A stretch of 64,000 nt of DNA from Spirochaetota bacterium (GCA_003246895.1 QKCL01000069.1:1-64000); one strand, 5' to 3'; counted from the first letter of the stretch, positions 8,191 through 18,558 are shown. The notes: generated by a model not told the origin, from the sequence alone. Program-made: numbers and translations.

Positions 8191-9489
8191 CTATTTTTCT
8201 TCAGGGGTGTATTTGAAAATGAGAAAAGTGGTATCATCATATTGAGGTTCTGATCCCCTGAATACTTCCATATCTTTTAAAATCTCTTCACGGAGAATAT
8301 CCAGAGATTTATCTGTATTTTCAACGATGAGTTTTGAAAACCTGTCCATTCCGTATAGTTCTCTGTGATCATTCATCTGTTCAACAATTCCATCTGTAGT
8401 GAGAATGACTATGTCAGAAGGCATCAGCTTTATTTTTTTTGATTCGGGATCTATCTTCGGGGTAATGCCGATGGGAATATTTGAATCATCTGTTTTTACA
8501 GTATGTATTTTTCCGTTACGGAAGATATAAATAAAAGAGTGCCCCATGTCCCATATCCTCATGGTGCCGTCTTCTTCATTGAATATTGAAAAGATACCGG
8601 TTAAAAATCTTTCAGCATTAAATGTATCGAAAATGTATTCATTTAGTTTTGTAATGAATTTTTTTGTGCCTTTCTTGAAGTCATATGTATGGGCCAGTGC
8701 ACCTATTATTGCGGTTATGAATGATGCTCCTATTCCTTTTCCGGAAACATCTGCGATATTTATAAACCAGTGAGTATCTGTAAGTTTTTTGATGGAATAA
8801 AAATCTCCCCCAACACCCTTTGCCATGACAGCAGATGCGGTAATTTCAAGAAAGTCTGTTTTCTTATAGAGTTTTTCATTTACAATACTGGATTGCAGCC
8901 TTGCCGCGGTTTCAAGGTCTCTCTGTGACATTTTTGCAAGATAAACCATCATATCCCTTGTGTGAAATATTCCGCAGAACTGGTGGTCGGTATTTACAAG
9001 AAGATAAAACAGGAAAGAACCATCCATCATCTCATCCTGAATGATTTCCGCCACAGTGATTATGTTTGTATTATAGTGAAATTCCTGCACATTTACAGCT
9101 ACAGATGAAACTGGACGGTTTTTGGAAAAATCATCACCATAGGATCTGGCGAGAATATTGAATACTTCTCGTCTTATTATAACACCAACAACATCCTGGT
9201 TGTCATCCACCATGCCCACAGCCAGAAGTTTTGGGTGCTTGTCAAGTTCCGAAACAAGATCATCAATTAGAACATCCTTGTGAACATAGTGGGTCATTGA
9301 GGCAATGTTTGATATGCCGTATTTGCTCTTGTTCTTCTGGCATACCTTCTTCAGTACACCGGAGGATTTACAGGGGTTAAACTCAGAGTCAAATATTGGA
9401 GTGACCTCAAAGACGTACTCATCATCAGTGGATTTATCGGTTACATTTAAATTGCTATCAATGATCATAATATTTTCCTGATTATGCAT
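8191..9489 (-). CDS. SpoIIE-type PP2C serine/threonine phosphatase with N-terminal CBS-like sensory region
   Basis: The 432-aa protein has an N-terminal region (about 45-185) with two beta-alpha-beta units resembling a CBS pair, a short linker helix, then a SpoIIE/PP2C phosphatase domain (about 195-430). Metal-site motifs are present: GVGGDFY (Asp229), ADVSGKGIGASF (Asp247) and YDDTTFLIF near the C-terminus. It is the last gene of a four-gene minus-strand operon and overlaps the amt-kinase gene by 8 nt, which implies coupled translation. An internal ATG 21 nt downstream (9468) has a better ribosome site (AGGA) and could be the true start. Such phosphatases usually act on STAS-domain anti-sigma antagonists; none is encoded nearby. 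Confidence 0.83.
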   Translation of the reverse strand: MHNQENIMIIDSNLNVTDKSTDDEYVFEVTPIFDSEFNPCKSSGVLKKVCQKNKSKYGISNIASMTHYVHKDVLIDDLVSELDKHPKLLAVGMVDDNQDVVGVIIRREVFNILARSYGDDFSKNRPVSSVAVNVQEFHYNTNIITVAEIIQDEMMDGSFLFYLLVNTDHQFCGIFHTRDMMVYLAKMSQRDLETAARLQSSIVNEKLYKKTDFLEITASAVMAKGVGGDFYSIKKLTDTHWFINIADVSGKGIGASFITAIIGALAHTYDFKKGTKKFITKLNEYIFDTFNAERFLTGIFSIFNEEDGTMRIWDMGHSFIYIFRNGKIHTVKTDDSNIPIGITPKIDPESKKIKLMPSDIVILTTDGIVEQMNDHRELYGMDRFSKLIVENTDKSLDILREEILKDMEVFRGSEPQYDDTTFLIFKYTPEEK

Positions 9490-12220
9490 TTAAGGGGATA
9501 AGAAACTGGAACTCACAGAATTGGTTTCTGCGGGTTTTTACAACCATTTTTGCTCCAAGCTCTTCAATATAGTTTCTTATCATATCCATGCCAACACCCC
9601 TTCCGGCACTGGTGTTGACAACATCTGCTGTGGATACACCCGGGCTGAAAAGGAACTGAATGAGCTGGTCATTTGACAGCGACTGGGTATTCTCTTCTGT
9701 AAGTGAATATTTCTCCTTTACCCTGTACCTTAATTTTTCAAAATCAATACCTCTTCCATCATCAATGAATGAAAGCTTCAGAATATTGCTTTCAGTGGAT
9801 GATGATATTGTTATCTTTCCACTTTCCGCTTTCCCATACTGTATTCTTTCGTCAGGTGTTTCAATACCATGATTTATAGAATTCTGAACGAGCTGAACAA
9901 TTATATCCTTTATGCGTCTCTTTATTGTCTTTGGAACCATTTTTATATTGAAGTTCTTGTGCTCAAATGCAACAGTTTTGCCGGATTCTTTTGTGAGTCT
10001 GTCGATGAGTCCATTCACTGAAAGAAGCAGCAGCTCCTCATGTTTTGAGTTGTGGTTAGCAAAAACATCTTTAAAGTTCAGCAGTCTGTTTATGAGAATT
10101 TTCATCTGGTTAAGGGATGATTTCAGTTCCGACAGCATCACTGCAAGTGGCAGAAAGTCTCCGCTTTTAAGGTCATCCCTGGATTTCAGCTGTTCTATTT
10201 TTTCCTCAAATTCATGAGATTTTTTTACAAGAAAATCAAGCTCAAAGAGATTGGAGTCACCCTTTATGGAGTGTATGAGCCTGTATATTGTATCGAGAAC
10301 GTCATTAAGGTTTTTATTATCTTCTTCAAGGGCAATGTTAATTTTGCCCATATTTTCCTCTATGGTAGCAAGAAATTCAACAAACATATTGGGTTCAATA
10401 TGGAGAATCTGATAGAACATCTCCATTTCGGTGTTTGTTTTCTTTTGGATCTCCACCATCTCATTTTTAAGTACGGTTTCATTTGTAATATCTCTCAGAA
10501 TAACCATTATCTGGTTTATGCCGTTTTCGTCTTCCAGTCTCTGGAACGCTGCATCGAGAAATTTTGAATTAAATCCTCCATGATTGTCATCAATGAAAAC
10601 TTCAATTTCCTTTAGAGGATTAAGTTTGTTCAGTGTATTCATATTGAAGCTTTTGTCAAATAGCAGGGCAAGAAAGTCCTTAACTTCCTGAAGATTTTTT
10701 TCTGTGATCATCCCTTCAAAAAGATCTGTGAGTTTTTTGTTTGCGATACTTTCCTTTTCAAAGATTGCTTCAAGCGCTTTTGAATAGAAAGGGCTGACCT
10801 TAAAATCATGGTTGATAATAAAAAGACCATCGGAAACGTTATCAAGAATATGCAGGTATTCAGTTTTGGCAATAAGGTTTTCTTCAAGATTTGACATTAC
10901 CATGTTGTATCTCTGCGCAATCTGTCCAACTTCTGTAAACGGCTCCTCCGGCAGACGGAGTGATAGATTACCGGTTCTTGACTGCTCTTCCATGGTACTG
11001 TAGAGTTCAAATATTTCCGTTGTAGCACCGTGCTCGGCGACGTTAAGCCCGATTTTCTCCTGCTCGGCTGTAACGCGTAGAGGTGAAATCCTGTTCATTA
11101 TATACATGAATAAAAATGATACTCCAAATGCCCATGCTCCTACCGAGAAAATACCGAGAAGCTGAACCTTTAGCTGAGAGGCGAATGAAAGCCCGGTGCC
11201 CAGGATTTTGGGGTCACCGAAAAGAGCAACGGCAATGGTTCCCCATATTCCGGCAAAGAGGTGTACTGGAATGGCGCCGACTGCATCGTCTATTTTAAGC
11301 TTTTCGAGAAGTTTTGATCCCAGAAGCATTATAACTCCGCCAACACCCCCGATAATTGCGGCTGAAACTCCTGTAACTGAGTGGCATGGCGCTGTAATTG
11401 CAACAAGACCGGCAAGGGCTCCGTTTATTACAAATTCAATATCCGGTAACCCATATAATATCCATCCGATTGCAAGTGTGGCAACGATCCCGGTTGCCGT
11501 TGCAATGGTTGTGGCCATAATTATTGAAGGAACCTGTGCATTCATTTCAAGGGTACTGCCTCCATTGAAGCCGAACCAGCCGAACCAGAGGAGAATTACA
11601 CCAAGAACAGCTGCAGGGATATCATGCCCCTGAATCTTGACAGCTTTTCCGTTTTCATCAAAGCGGCCTGTTCTTGGCCCTATAATTAGAAGTATCGCCA
11701 GAGAAATCCACCCACCCACACTGTGAACAACTGTTGAACCGGCAAAATCTACAAAGCCCCTTGACACAAGCCATCCTTCTGCTTTGCCGAAAAGTGCTCC
11801 TCCCCATGCCCAGTGGCCGGAGATAGGGTAGATTAGTATTGAAGTTATGGCCGTTGAAATAATATAAGAAGAGAATCTCATTCTTTCAGCAACAGCACCG
11901 GAGACAATGGTTGCCGAAGTAGAACAGAACATTGATTGAAAAAGGAAGAACGCTCCAACCCACATTGAGCCGGAAAATGGAACCAGAAAATTATCAGAAC
12001 CGAAGATTCCGGCCTTTGAGACACCAAACATGAGTCCAAATCCCACTATCCAGAAGAAAAAAACCGAGACTCCAAGATCCGTAAGGTTTTTTATAGCAAC
12101 ATTTATACTGTTTTTTGTCCTTGTAAGTCCGGATTCAAGAAATGCAAAACCTCCCTGCATTATGAAAACAAGCCCGGAGGCAATGATTATCCAGAGTATA
12201 TCGATTAATTTTTTTTCCAT
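9482..12220 (-). CDS. Ammonium transporter (Amt) fused to a PAS-HPt-CheA-like histidine kinase
   Basis: The 912-aa fusion starts with a complete Amt domain (about 1-380, eleven membrane helices). It retains the twin pore histidines H166 (STVVHS) and H320 (IPVHLFAG) and the conserved Asp158. A cytoplasmic HAMP-like helix pair (about 405-450) and a PAS-like region (about 455-590) follow. An HPt-type motif comes next (IHSIKGDSN, phospho-acceptor H650), then a CheA-type ATPase domain: N box with N780/N783/H784, G1 box DDGRGID at 820-826, G2 box GRGVGMDMI at 873-881. There is no CheW-like P5 domain and no HisKA domain. It is the third gene of a cheY-cheX-amt/kinase-spoIIE operon. It probably senses or transports ammonium and controls phosphorylation of the CheY encoded upstream. 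No glnK-type PII gene is adjacent. Confidence 0.9.
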   Translation of the reverse strand: MEKKLIDILWIIIASGLVFIMQGGFAFLESGLTRTKNSINVAIKNLTDLGVSVFFFWIVGFGLMFGVSKAGIFGSDNFLVPFSGSMWVGAFFLFQSMFCSTSATIVSGAVAERMRFSSYIISTAITSILIYPISGHWAWGGALFGKAEGWLVSRGFVDFAGSTVVHSVGGWISLAILLIIGPRTGRFDENGKAVKIQGHDIPAAVLGVILLWFGWFGFNGGSTLEMNAQVPSIIMATTIATATGIVATLAIGWILYGLPDIEFVINGALAGLVAITAPCHSVTGVSAAIIGGVGGVIMLLGSKLLEKLKIDDAVGAIPVHLFAGIWGTIAVALFGDPKILGTGLSFASQLKVQLLGIFSVGAWAFGVSFLFMYIMNRISPLRVTAEQEKIGLNVAEHGATTEIFELYSTMEEQSRTGNLSLRLPEEPFTEVGQIAQRYNMVMSNLEENLIAKTEYLHILDNVSDGLFIINHDFKVSPFYSKALEAIFEKESIANKKLTDLFEGMITEKNLQEVKDFLALLFDKSFNMNTLNKLNPLKEIEVFIDDNHGGFNSKFLDAAFQRLEDENGINQIMVILRDITNETVLKNEMVEIQKKTNTEMEMFYQILHIEPNMFVEFLATIEENMGKINIALEEDNKNLNDVLDTIYRLIHSIKGDSNLFELDFLVKKSHEFEEKIEQLKSRDDLKSGDFLPLAVMLSELKSSLNQMKILINRLLNFKDVFANHNSKHEELLLLSVNGLIDRLTKESGKTVAFEHKNFNIKMVPKTIKRRIKDIIVQLVQNSINHGIETPDERIQYGKAESGKITISSSTESNILKLSFIDDGRGIDFEKLRYRVKEKYSLTEENTQSLSNDQLIQFLFSPGVSTADVVNTSAGRGVGMDMIRNYIEELGAKMVVKTRRNQFCEFQFLIPLNA

Positions 12221-12242
12221 GATTCATTTTTCCTGAGTAGTT

Positions 12243-12689
12243 TTATTCCAGGCCTACAACCAGGTAGGAACTGAAAGTTCTCCATTTTATTGGGATAATA
12301 AAAACTGGCGGTTGAAGTTTGAAAACTACATCTTCGGGACTGCCCTTGAGAATAATTGGTACAGATATCATAAAAGAGGAACCAAAACTCTGCCGCACAT
12401 TACCTGCAATGGTGTTTGTTATTTCTCCAACCATATCTATTGCACATTCATCATCGACTTCATCGGCTCCAAGAATAATTGCTGCAACCTCTTTCAGCAT
12501 AACTTTGGATGCAGTGAGATAGATAGCGCCCTTCCTCGGCCCTGAAATTCCGATTACACCTGTGTAGTCGAGTATAACAGATTTGTTTTCCTTTATATAT
12601 GGCATTCCCATTTCAACAGTTTCGCCGGTAACATCCTGGAAATAACTTACAACGACATTGATAAATTCCCTTAATTCGTTTTCTTTCAT
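12243..12689 (-). CDS. CheX-like chemotaxis phosphatase
   Basis: The 148-aa protein belongs to the CheC/CheX/FliY family. It has a single catalytic ExxN motif (E89 and N92, in GEITNTIAGN), as in CheX, which removes phosphate from CheY-P. Its ribosome site (AGGAGA) lies within the last codons of the upstream cheY-like gene, and only 1 nt separates that stop from this ATG, so the pair is translationally coupled. Placed between CheY and the Amt-kinase, it is the natural signal terminator of this relay. Confidence 0.85.
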   Translation of the reverse strand: MKENELREFINVVVSYFQDVTGETVEMGMPYIKENKSVILDYTGVIGISGPRKGAIYLTASKVMLKEVAAIILGADEVDDECAIDMVGEITNTIAGNVRQSFGSSFMISVPIILKGSPEDVVFKLQPPVFIIPIKWRTFSSYLVVGLE

Positions 12690-12690
12690 G

Positions 12691-13050
12691 TTATTCTCCT
12701 AGTACCGATTTGATTTCTTCCTGAATTTGTGCTTCACTGAATGGCTTTGTTAGGTAGCCTTTTGCGCCAATACGCAGGGCCTTGAGTCCGGTTTCCTTGT
12801 CTTTTAAGGCTGTAATGATAATTACTTTTGTTTCAGGTTTAATTTTAAGGACTTCCTCAAGGCAGGCAATGCCGTCCATTTCAGGCATTGTTATGTCCAT
12901 TGTTACAATGTCGGGTAAGTGTTCGTTAAAGAGTTTTAATGCATCTATACCGTTACCGGCTGCACCGACAAAGTCGAAGTTAAAAGTTTTGCAATACTTT
13001 TCGATGGCCTTTCTCATTATGACCGAATCGTCTACAATCATGAATTTCAT
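12691..13050 (-). CDS. CheY-like response regulator of the Amt-kinase operon
   Basis: The 119-aa stand-alone receiver has acidic pocket D7/D8, phospho-acceptor D52 (MDITMP), switch Thr80 and Lys102 (TKPF). It is the first gene of the minus-strand operon with cheX, the Amt-kinase and the SpoIIE phosphatase. GGAGG lies 7 nt before the ATG. It is the probable phosphate acceptor from His650 of the Amt-kinase. As it has no output domain, its target may be the flagellar switch, the SpoIIE phosphatase or another partner; the sequence does not decide. Confidence 0.88.
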   Translation of the reverse strand: MKFMIVDDSVIMRKAIEKYCKTFNFDFVGAAGNGIDALKLFNEHLPDIVTMDITMPEMDGIACLEEVLKIKPETKVIIITALKDKETGLKALRIGAKGYLTKPFSEAQIQEEIKSVLGE

Positions 13051-13145
13051 GGTTAAACCTCCATGGCAATATATTACAAAAATAACAAATATGGATTAAT
13101 GTCAATAGATGGGGCTGTTATGGATCAAAAGATAATATTAATTAA

Positions 13146-13172
13146 CATTATTGTAAAAAAGTTGCAATAATG
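13146..13172. promoter_or_regulatory. Inverted repeat upstream of the cheY-cheX-amt/kinase operon
   Basis: CATTATTG (13146-13153) and CAATAATG (13165-13172) form a perfect 8-bp dyad with an 11-nt spacer, about 96-122 nt upstream of the cheY-like start. It could be an operator or part of the operon promoter. It is not followed by a T tract, so it is not a terminator. Function is inferred only from position. Confidence 0.35.
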
Positions 13173-13641
13173 GAGTCATAAGCCACAAGTCTGCCTACCT
13201 GACAGAATTTTCCAATAATTTATTAATTACTATTCACTTCATTATATAAGGAAATTATAGTTCAACAAATTAATTATTATTTATTAGTTTGGTTTTGAAA
13301 AAACAAAATAGAATTTTAAAGCTGGCTGCGGGTTTATTAAAAAAACAACAAATTTGTATTATTTTGAAAAAAATCTGTTTCTGTTCAAAATTGTTAAATA
13401 TATGAGAGCCGGATTTATCTTAATTAAAGAGAAATTTATAGTTTGCGAAACACTAGATAAACATGGTAATGAGTGCATTTTAATGAAAGTATCTTAAGTT
13501 TTAATGTGTAAAGGCTATTTTTTAGCATTTTATTTCACGACCTAAAAATTTTTTCAAAAATTAATAATAAATCTGTGGGTATGTAAGTTAACTGGTCTGA
13601 TAATATTTTACAAAATATTGCAGAATACTAAAAATAGAATA

Positions 13642-13699
13642 ACAAAAATGTGATAAATATCTAATTTGTTACATTTTTGTCTCAATGCTAAACAAAAAT
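13642..13699. promoter_or_regulatory. Cluster of inverted A-tract repeats, candidate upstream activator sites for nif
   Basis: Three copies of one half-site occur in alternating orientation: ACAAAAATGT (13642-13651), its exact reverse complement ACATTTTTGT (13671-13680), and ACAAAAAT (13692-13699). The last pair reads TGT-N11-ACA, close to the NifA target TGT-N10-ACA. The cluster lies about 145-200 bp upstream of the sigma-54 -24 element, where enhancer-binding activators normally sit. The protein that binds is not known. Confidence 0.42.
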
Positions 13700-13825
13700 T
13701 TTATAGAAAATGACATTTTTAAAAAAATAAACATAAAATATTTATCCTAAAATTGCCCTGCAGGGTTCCTTTTTTTTCCGCAATGTTAACTAACCATTAA
13801 ACTGAAATTGAACCTACTTGATTGA

Positions 13826-14722
<897 letters not shown>

Positions 14723-14756
14723 GAGTATAAAAAAATATAAAAGGAGAATTGCTGTT

Positions 14757-15113
14757 ATGTTGATGATAAAATCAGTAGTAAGACCAAATAAAGTTGATGA
14801 TGTCCTGGCTGCTCTTATGGAAGCGGGATTTCCTGCAGTAACAAAAATTTCGGTAGTAGGTAGAGGTAAGCAGAGAGGTATTAAAATCGGAGAAGTAACA
14901 TATGATGAAATACCAAAAGAAATGCTGCTTACATGTATTAAAGACGAAGATAAAGAATATGTAATCAAGACAATAATGAATGCAGCAAGAACAGGAGAAA
15001 AAGGATCATTCGGAGACGGTAAGATTTTTGTTAGCCAGGTTGAAGAGGTCTATACAGTAAGCTCAGGAATCAAGGAAACTGCTGATGGTACTGTAGAAGA
15101 GGTAGCAATATGA
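14757..15113 (+). CDS. nifI1: PII-family nitrogenase regulator NifI1
   Basis: The 118-aa GlnB-like protein (MLMIKSVVRPNKVDDVLAAL at the N-terminus) has the internal PII core but a T-loop unlike GlnB/GlnK. With NifI2 it is known from methanogens and anaerobic bacteria to bind dinitrogenase and switch off activity when ammonium is present, in response to 2-oxoglutarate. The start at 14757 has AGGAG 10 nt upstream. Its position directly between nifH and nifD is diagnostic. Its stop overlaps the nifI2 start. Confidence 0.9.
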   Translation: MLMIKSVVRPNKVDDVLAALMEAGFPAVTKISVVGRGKQRGIKIGEVTYDEIPKEMLLTCIKDEDKEYVIKTIMNAARTGEKGSFGDGKIFVSQVEEVYTVSSGIKETADGTVEEVAI

Positions 15114-15490
15114 AAGAGGTATTGGCTGTAATTCGCATGAATAAAATAAACCAGACCAAGAGAGCACTACTTGATGCAGGAATAACATCTGTAACAGTAA
15201 AAGATGTTCTTGGTCGCGGGAAGGGTATGGTTGATATATCTCTTCTTGAAGGAGCTGAAAAAGGGTACGAAGAAGCCATAGCTCAATTGGGTTCTACTCA
15301 AAGGCTTATTCCCAAGAGGATGCTTTCAATAGTTTTACCTGATGCGTTGGTCAGTACTGTAGTTAAAACAATAATAAGTACCAACAAAACCGGAAAATCC
15401 GGCGATGGTAAAATTTTTGTAATGCCCGTAATGGATTCAGTAAGAATCAGAACAGGTGAGAATGGAAATACTGTTCTGGATGAAGCATAA
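15110..15490 (+). CDS. nifI2: PII-family nitrogenase regulator NifI2
   Basis: The 126-aa PII-like protein is the partner of NifI1 in the post-translational ammonium switch-off of nitrogenase. Recognisable blocks are MKEVLAVIRMNKINQTKRAL, VKDVLGRGKG, RMLSIVLPD and SGDGKIFVMPV. It overlaps nifI1 by 4 nt (ATGA), so the two are translated together, as expected for subunits that form a hetero-oligomer. The length is normal for NifI2. Confidence 0.9.
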   Translation: MKEVLAVIRMNKINQTKRALLDAGITSVTVKDVLGRGKGMVDISLLEGAEKGYEEAIAQLGSTQRLIPKRMLSIVLPDALVSTVVKTIISTNKTGKSGDGKIFVMPVMDSVRIRTGENGNTVLDEA

Positions 15491-15505
15491 GGCAGGAGGA
15501 AAATA

Positions 15506-17152
15506 ATGGGTAACAAGAATAATAAAGTGTTCGATCCTGAGTTTGTAAAACAGGAAATGATCAAAAAGTATCCTGCAAAAGTTGCAAGGAAGAGAGCTAA
15601 AGGTATAGTTGTAAACAAAATTGAAGGTGAAGATAAAGTAGTTCCTGAAATTCAGGCAAACGTAAGGACAATTCCTGGAATCATCACACAGCGTGGATGC
15701 TGCTATGCAGGCTGTAAGGGTGTTGTACTTGGCCCAACAAGGGATATTCTTAATCTTACACACGGTCCTATTGGATGCGGTTTTTACAGCTGGCTCACAA
15801 GAAGGAACCAGACAAAACCTGAAACAGAAACATCAGAGAATTATATGCCATACTGTTTCTCAACAGATATGCAGGATGAAGACATCGTTTTCGGTGGAGA
15901 AAAGAAACTGAAGCAGGCTATCAGAGAGGCAATGGAAATATTCAAACCTAAAGCCATAGGAATTTTCTCAACCTGTCCTGTTGGTCTAATAGGTGATGAC
16001 GTGCATGCTGTTGCAAGGGATATGAGAGAAGAATTCCCTGGAACAAATATTTTCGGTTTCAGTTGTGAAGGTTATAAAGGTGTTACACAGTCTGCTGGTC
16101 ACCATATTGCCAACAATGAGCTTTATAAACATATCATCGGTGAGAATGATACACCACTTGATGCTAAGTTTAAGGTTAACATGCTTGGTGAGTACAATAT
16201 TGGTGGTGATGCCTTTGAGATTGAGAGAATGTTTAATGAATCAGGGTTGACTCTAAATTCATCATTCAGTGGAAACTCTTCATACGATCAGTTTGCCAGA
16301 GCTCACACTGCGGATCTGGATGTGGTTATGTGTCACAGGTCAATTAACTATATGGCAGAAATGCTTGAAGCAAAATTTGGTATTCCATGGTTCAAGGTAA
16401 ACTTCATCGGTGCAAAAGACAGCGCCAAGTCCATGAGGAAAATTGCCAAGTATTTCGATGATAAAGAGCTTACTGCTAAGATTGAAGCATTCATTGAAAA
16501 AGAAATGGCTGAAGTTGAAAAAGTAAGACTTGATGTAATTAAAAGAACAGAAGGAAAAACAGCAGCGCTTTTCGTAGGTGGATCACGTGCTCATCATTAT
16601 CAGGAGCTTTTCAAGGAACTTGGAATGAAAACTATTTCTTCTGGTTATGAGTTTGGACACAGAGATGACTATGAAGGACGTAAAGTTCTCGATACAATCA
16701 AGGTTGATGCTGACAGTAGAAATATTGAAGAGCTTACAATCGAAAAAGATGAAGCAAGATATAAAGCAAGAAAGAGTGAGGCTGAACTCGATGCTCTGAA
16801 ATCTGATAAAGATTTTGAAATGAACGACTATGTGGGATTGATGCCGGATTCAGAAGAGGGAAGTCTTATAATTGATGACATAAGCCACTATGAAACAGAA
16901 AAACTTCTTGAGATATGCAAGCCTGATATTTTCTGTGCAGGTATCAAAGAGAAGTATGTTGTACAGAAATGGGGAGTGCCGTTGAAACAGCTTCACAGTT
17001 ACGATTACGGCGGACCTTACGCTGGTTTTAAGGGTGCAATTAACTTCTATAAAGAGATTGATAGAATGTTAAGCAGCAAGGTATGGGCAGATATTAAAGC
17101 TCCTTGGGAACAAAGCCCTGAACTTGTAGCTAAGTATGCATTTAACAATTAG
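15506..17152 (+). CDS. nifD: Nitrogenase molybdenum-iron protein alpha chain
   Basis: The 548-aa protein has the expected cluster ligands. P-cluster cysteines are C65 (RGCCYAG), C91 (GPIGC) and C157 (STCPVGLIGDD); FeMo-cofactor ligands are C276 (VVMCHRSINY) and H497 (LHSYDYGGPYAGF). All are intact, so a functional subunit is likely. It is longer than Azotobacter NifD (about 490 aa) because of an internal insertion near residues 380-440, as in anaerobe-type enzymes. The sequence around the first P-cluster Cys has two extra cysteines (C66, C70). GGAGG precedes the ATG. Confidence 0.95.
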   Translation: MGNKNNKVFDPEFVKQEMIKKYPAKVARKRAKGIVVNKIEGEDKVVPEIQANVRTIPGIITQRGCCYAGCKGVVLGPTRDILNLTHGPIGCGFYSWLTRRNQTKPETETSENYMPYCFSTDMQDEDIVFGGEKKLKQAIREAMEIFKPKAIGIFSTCPVGLIGDDVHAVARDMREEFPGTNIFGFSCEGYKGVTQSAGHHIANNELYKHIIGENDTPLDAKFKVNMLGEYNIGGDAFEIERMFNESGLTLNSSFSGNSSYDQFARAHTADLDVVMCHRSINYMAEMLEAKFGIPWFKVNFIGAKDSAKSMRKIAKYFDDKELTAKIEAFIEKEMAEVEKVRLDVIKRTEGKTAALFVGGSRAHHYQELFKELGMKTISSGYEFGHRDDYEGRKVLDTIKVDADSRNIEELTIEKDEARYKARKSEAELDALKSDKDFEMNDYVGLMPDSEEGSLIIDDISHYETEKLLEICKPDIFCAGIKEKYVVQKWGVPLKQLHSYDYGGPYAGFKGAINFYKEIDRMLSSKVWADIKAPWEQSPELVAKYAFNN

Positions 17153-17169
17153 GATGGAGGATACAGAAA

Positions 17170-18546
17170 ATGTTATTAAGACATACACCAAAGGAAATTA
17201 AGGAAAGGACTGCCCTAAGGGTAAATCCTGCGAAAACATGTCAGCCGGTTGGTGCGATGTATGCATCACTTGGAATTAACAAGTGTCTTCCACACAGTCA
17301 CGGTTCTCAGGGTTGTTGTGCTTATCACAGAAGCGTACTGACAAGGCACTATAAAGATCCAATTATGGCGGGAACAAGTTCATTTACAGAAGGAGCTTCT
17401 GTTTTCGGCGGCCAGGCAAACCTGCTTCAGGCGATAGATAACATCTTTACAATCTATGAGCCCGATGTAATTGCTGTTCACTCAACATGTCTTTCTGAAA
17501 CAATCGGTGACGATATGAATCAGATAGCTGCTAAGGCGAAAGAAGACGGTAAAATACCTGAGGGTAAATTTGTTATACATGCATCAACGCCAAGTTATGT
17601 TGGTTCACACGTAACAGGTTTTGCAAACATGACAAAATCTATGGCTCTTCAGTTTGCTCAGAAGACCGGCATAAAAGAAGATCATGTAAATGTTATCCCA
17701 GGATATGTTGAGCCTTCAGATATGAAGGAGATCAAGAGACTTCTTAAGGAAATGAAGGTAAAGAATATAATGTTTCCTGATACATCGCATGTTGTAAATG
17801 CACCGATGACAGGAAAATACAAAATGTATCCGGACGGCGGGGTAACTGTTGACGAACTGATGGAAACAGGTGACAGCTCATTTACTTTTGCTCTTGGACA
17901 GTGGGCATCTGAGGATGCGGCAAAGGGACTTGATGCAAAGTTCAGCATACCGTTTGATGTTCTTGATCTTCCAATAGGATATAAGGCGACAGACAGATTT
18001 ATAGAGTCACTTAGAAAAAATGCAGGAGTAACTGTTCCTGATTCAATAACAGTTGAAAGGGGACAGCTCATGGATGTTATAGCAGACATGCAGCAGTACC
18101 TATATCAGAAGAAAGTTGCTCTTGTTGGAGATCCGGATCAGATGATTGCTCTGACAGAATTTATTGTCTCTCTTGGAATGATACCTGCATATGTAATAAC
18201 AGGTACTCCAGGTAAAAAATTTGAAGAGAAAATCAAACAAATAACCAAAGATGTTCCATACGAAGTAAAAGTCAAAGCTGAAGGAGATATGTTCATGCTT
18301 CATCAGTGGATCAAAAATGATCCTGTTGATCTGCTAATGGGTAATACTTACCTGAAGTATATCGCAAGAGATGAAGATATTCCACTGGTGAGATTCGGAT
18401 TTCCGATACTTGACAGAATAGGACATTCATACTTCCCAACTGTTGGATATATGGGAGCCCTGAGACTTGTTGAGAAAATTCTTGAAAGACTCATGGACAG
18501 ATATGACAGAGATATTTCGGAAGAAAAGTTTGAATTAGTAATGTAA
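17170..18546 (+). CDS. nifK: Nitrogenase molybdenum-iron protein beta chain
   Basis: The 458-aa subunit forms the alpha2-beta2 MoFe protein with NifD. P-cluster cysteines are at C24 (TCQPVGAM), in SQGCCAYHR (C49/C50) and C107 (HSTCLSETIGDD). It lacks the roughly 50-residue N-terminal extension of proteobacterial NifK, as do clostridial and other anaerobe-type beta chains. It starts 18 nt after nifD, with GGAGG before the ATG. Confidence 0.95.
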   Translation: MLLRHTPKEIKERTALRVNPAKTCQPVGAMYASLGINKCLPHSHGSQGCCAYHRSVLTRHYKDPIMAGTSSFTEGASVFGGQANLLQAIDNIFTIYEPDVIAVHSTCLSETIGDDMNQIAAKAKEDGKIPEGKFVIHASTPSYVGSHVTGFANMTKSMALQFAQKTGIKEDHVNVIPGYVEPSDMKEIKRLLKEMKVKNIMFPDTSHVVNAPMTGKYKMYPDGGVTVDELMETGDSSFTFALGQWASEDAAKGLDAKFSIPFDVLDLPIGYKATDRFIESLRKNAGVTVPDSITVERGQLMDVIADMQQYLYQKKVALVGDPDQMIALTEFIVSLGMIPAYVITGTPGKKFEEKIKQITKDVPYEVKVKAEGDMFMLHQWIKNDPVDLLMGNTYLKYIARDEDIPLVRFGFPILDRIGHSYFPTVGYMGALRLVEKILERLMDRYDRDISEEKFELVM

Positions 18547-18558
18547 TTGGGGGACACA

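Noticed and set aside
13756-13765. CCCTGCAGGG palindrome as a terminator or strong operator
   Set aside because: It has no loop and no adjacent T tract on a stem; a 10-bp palindrome alone is weak evidence. Mentioned only as part of the nif regulatory region.
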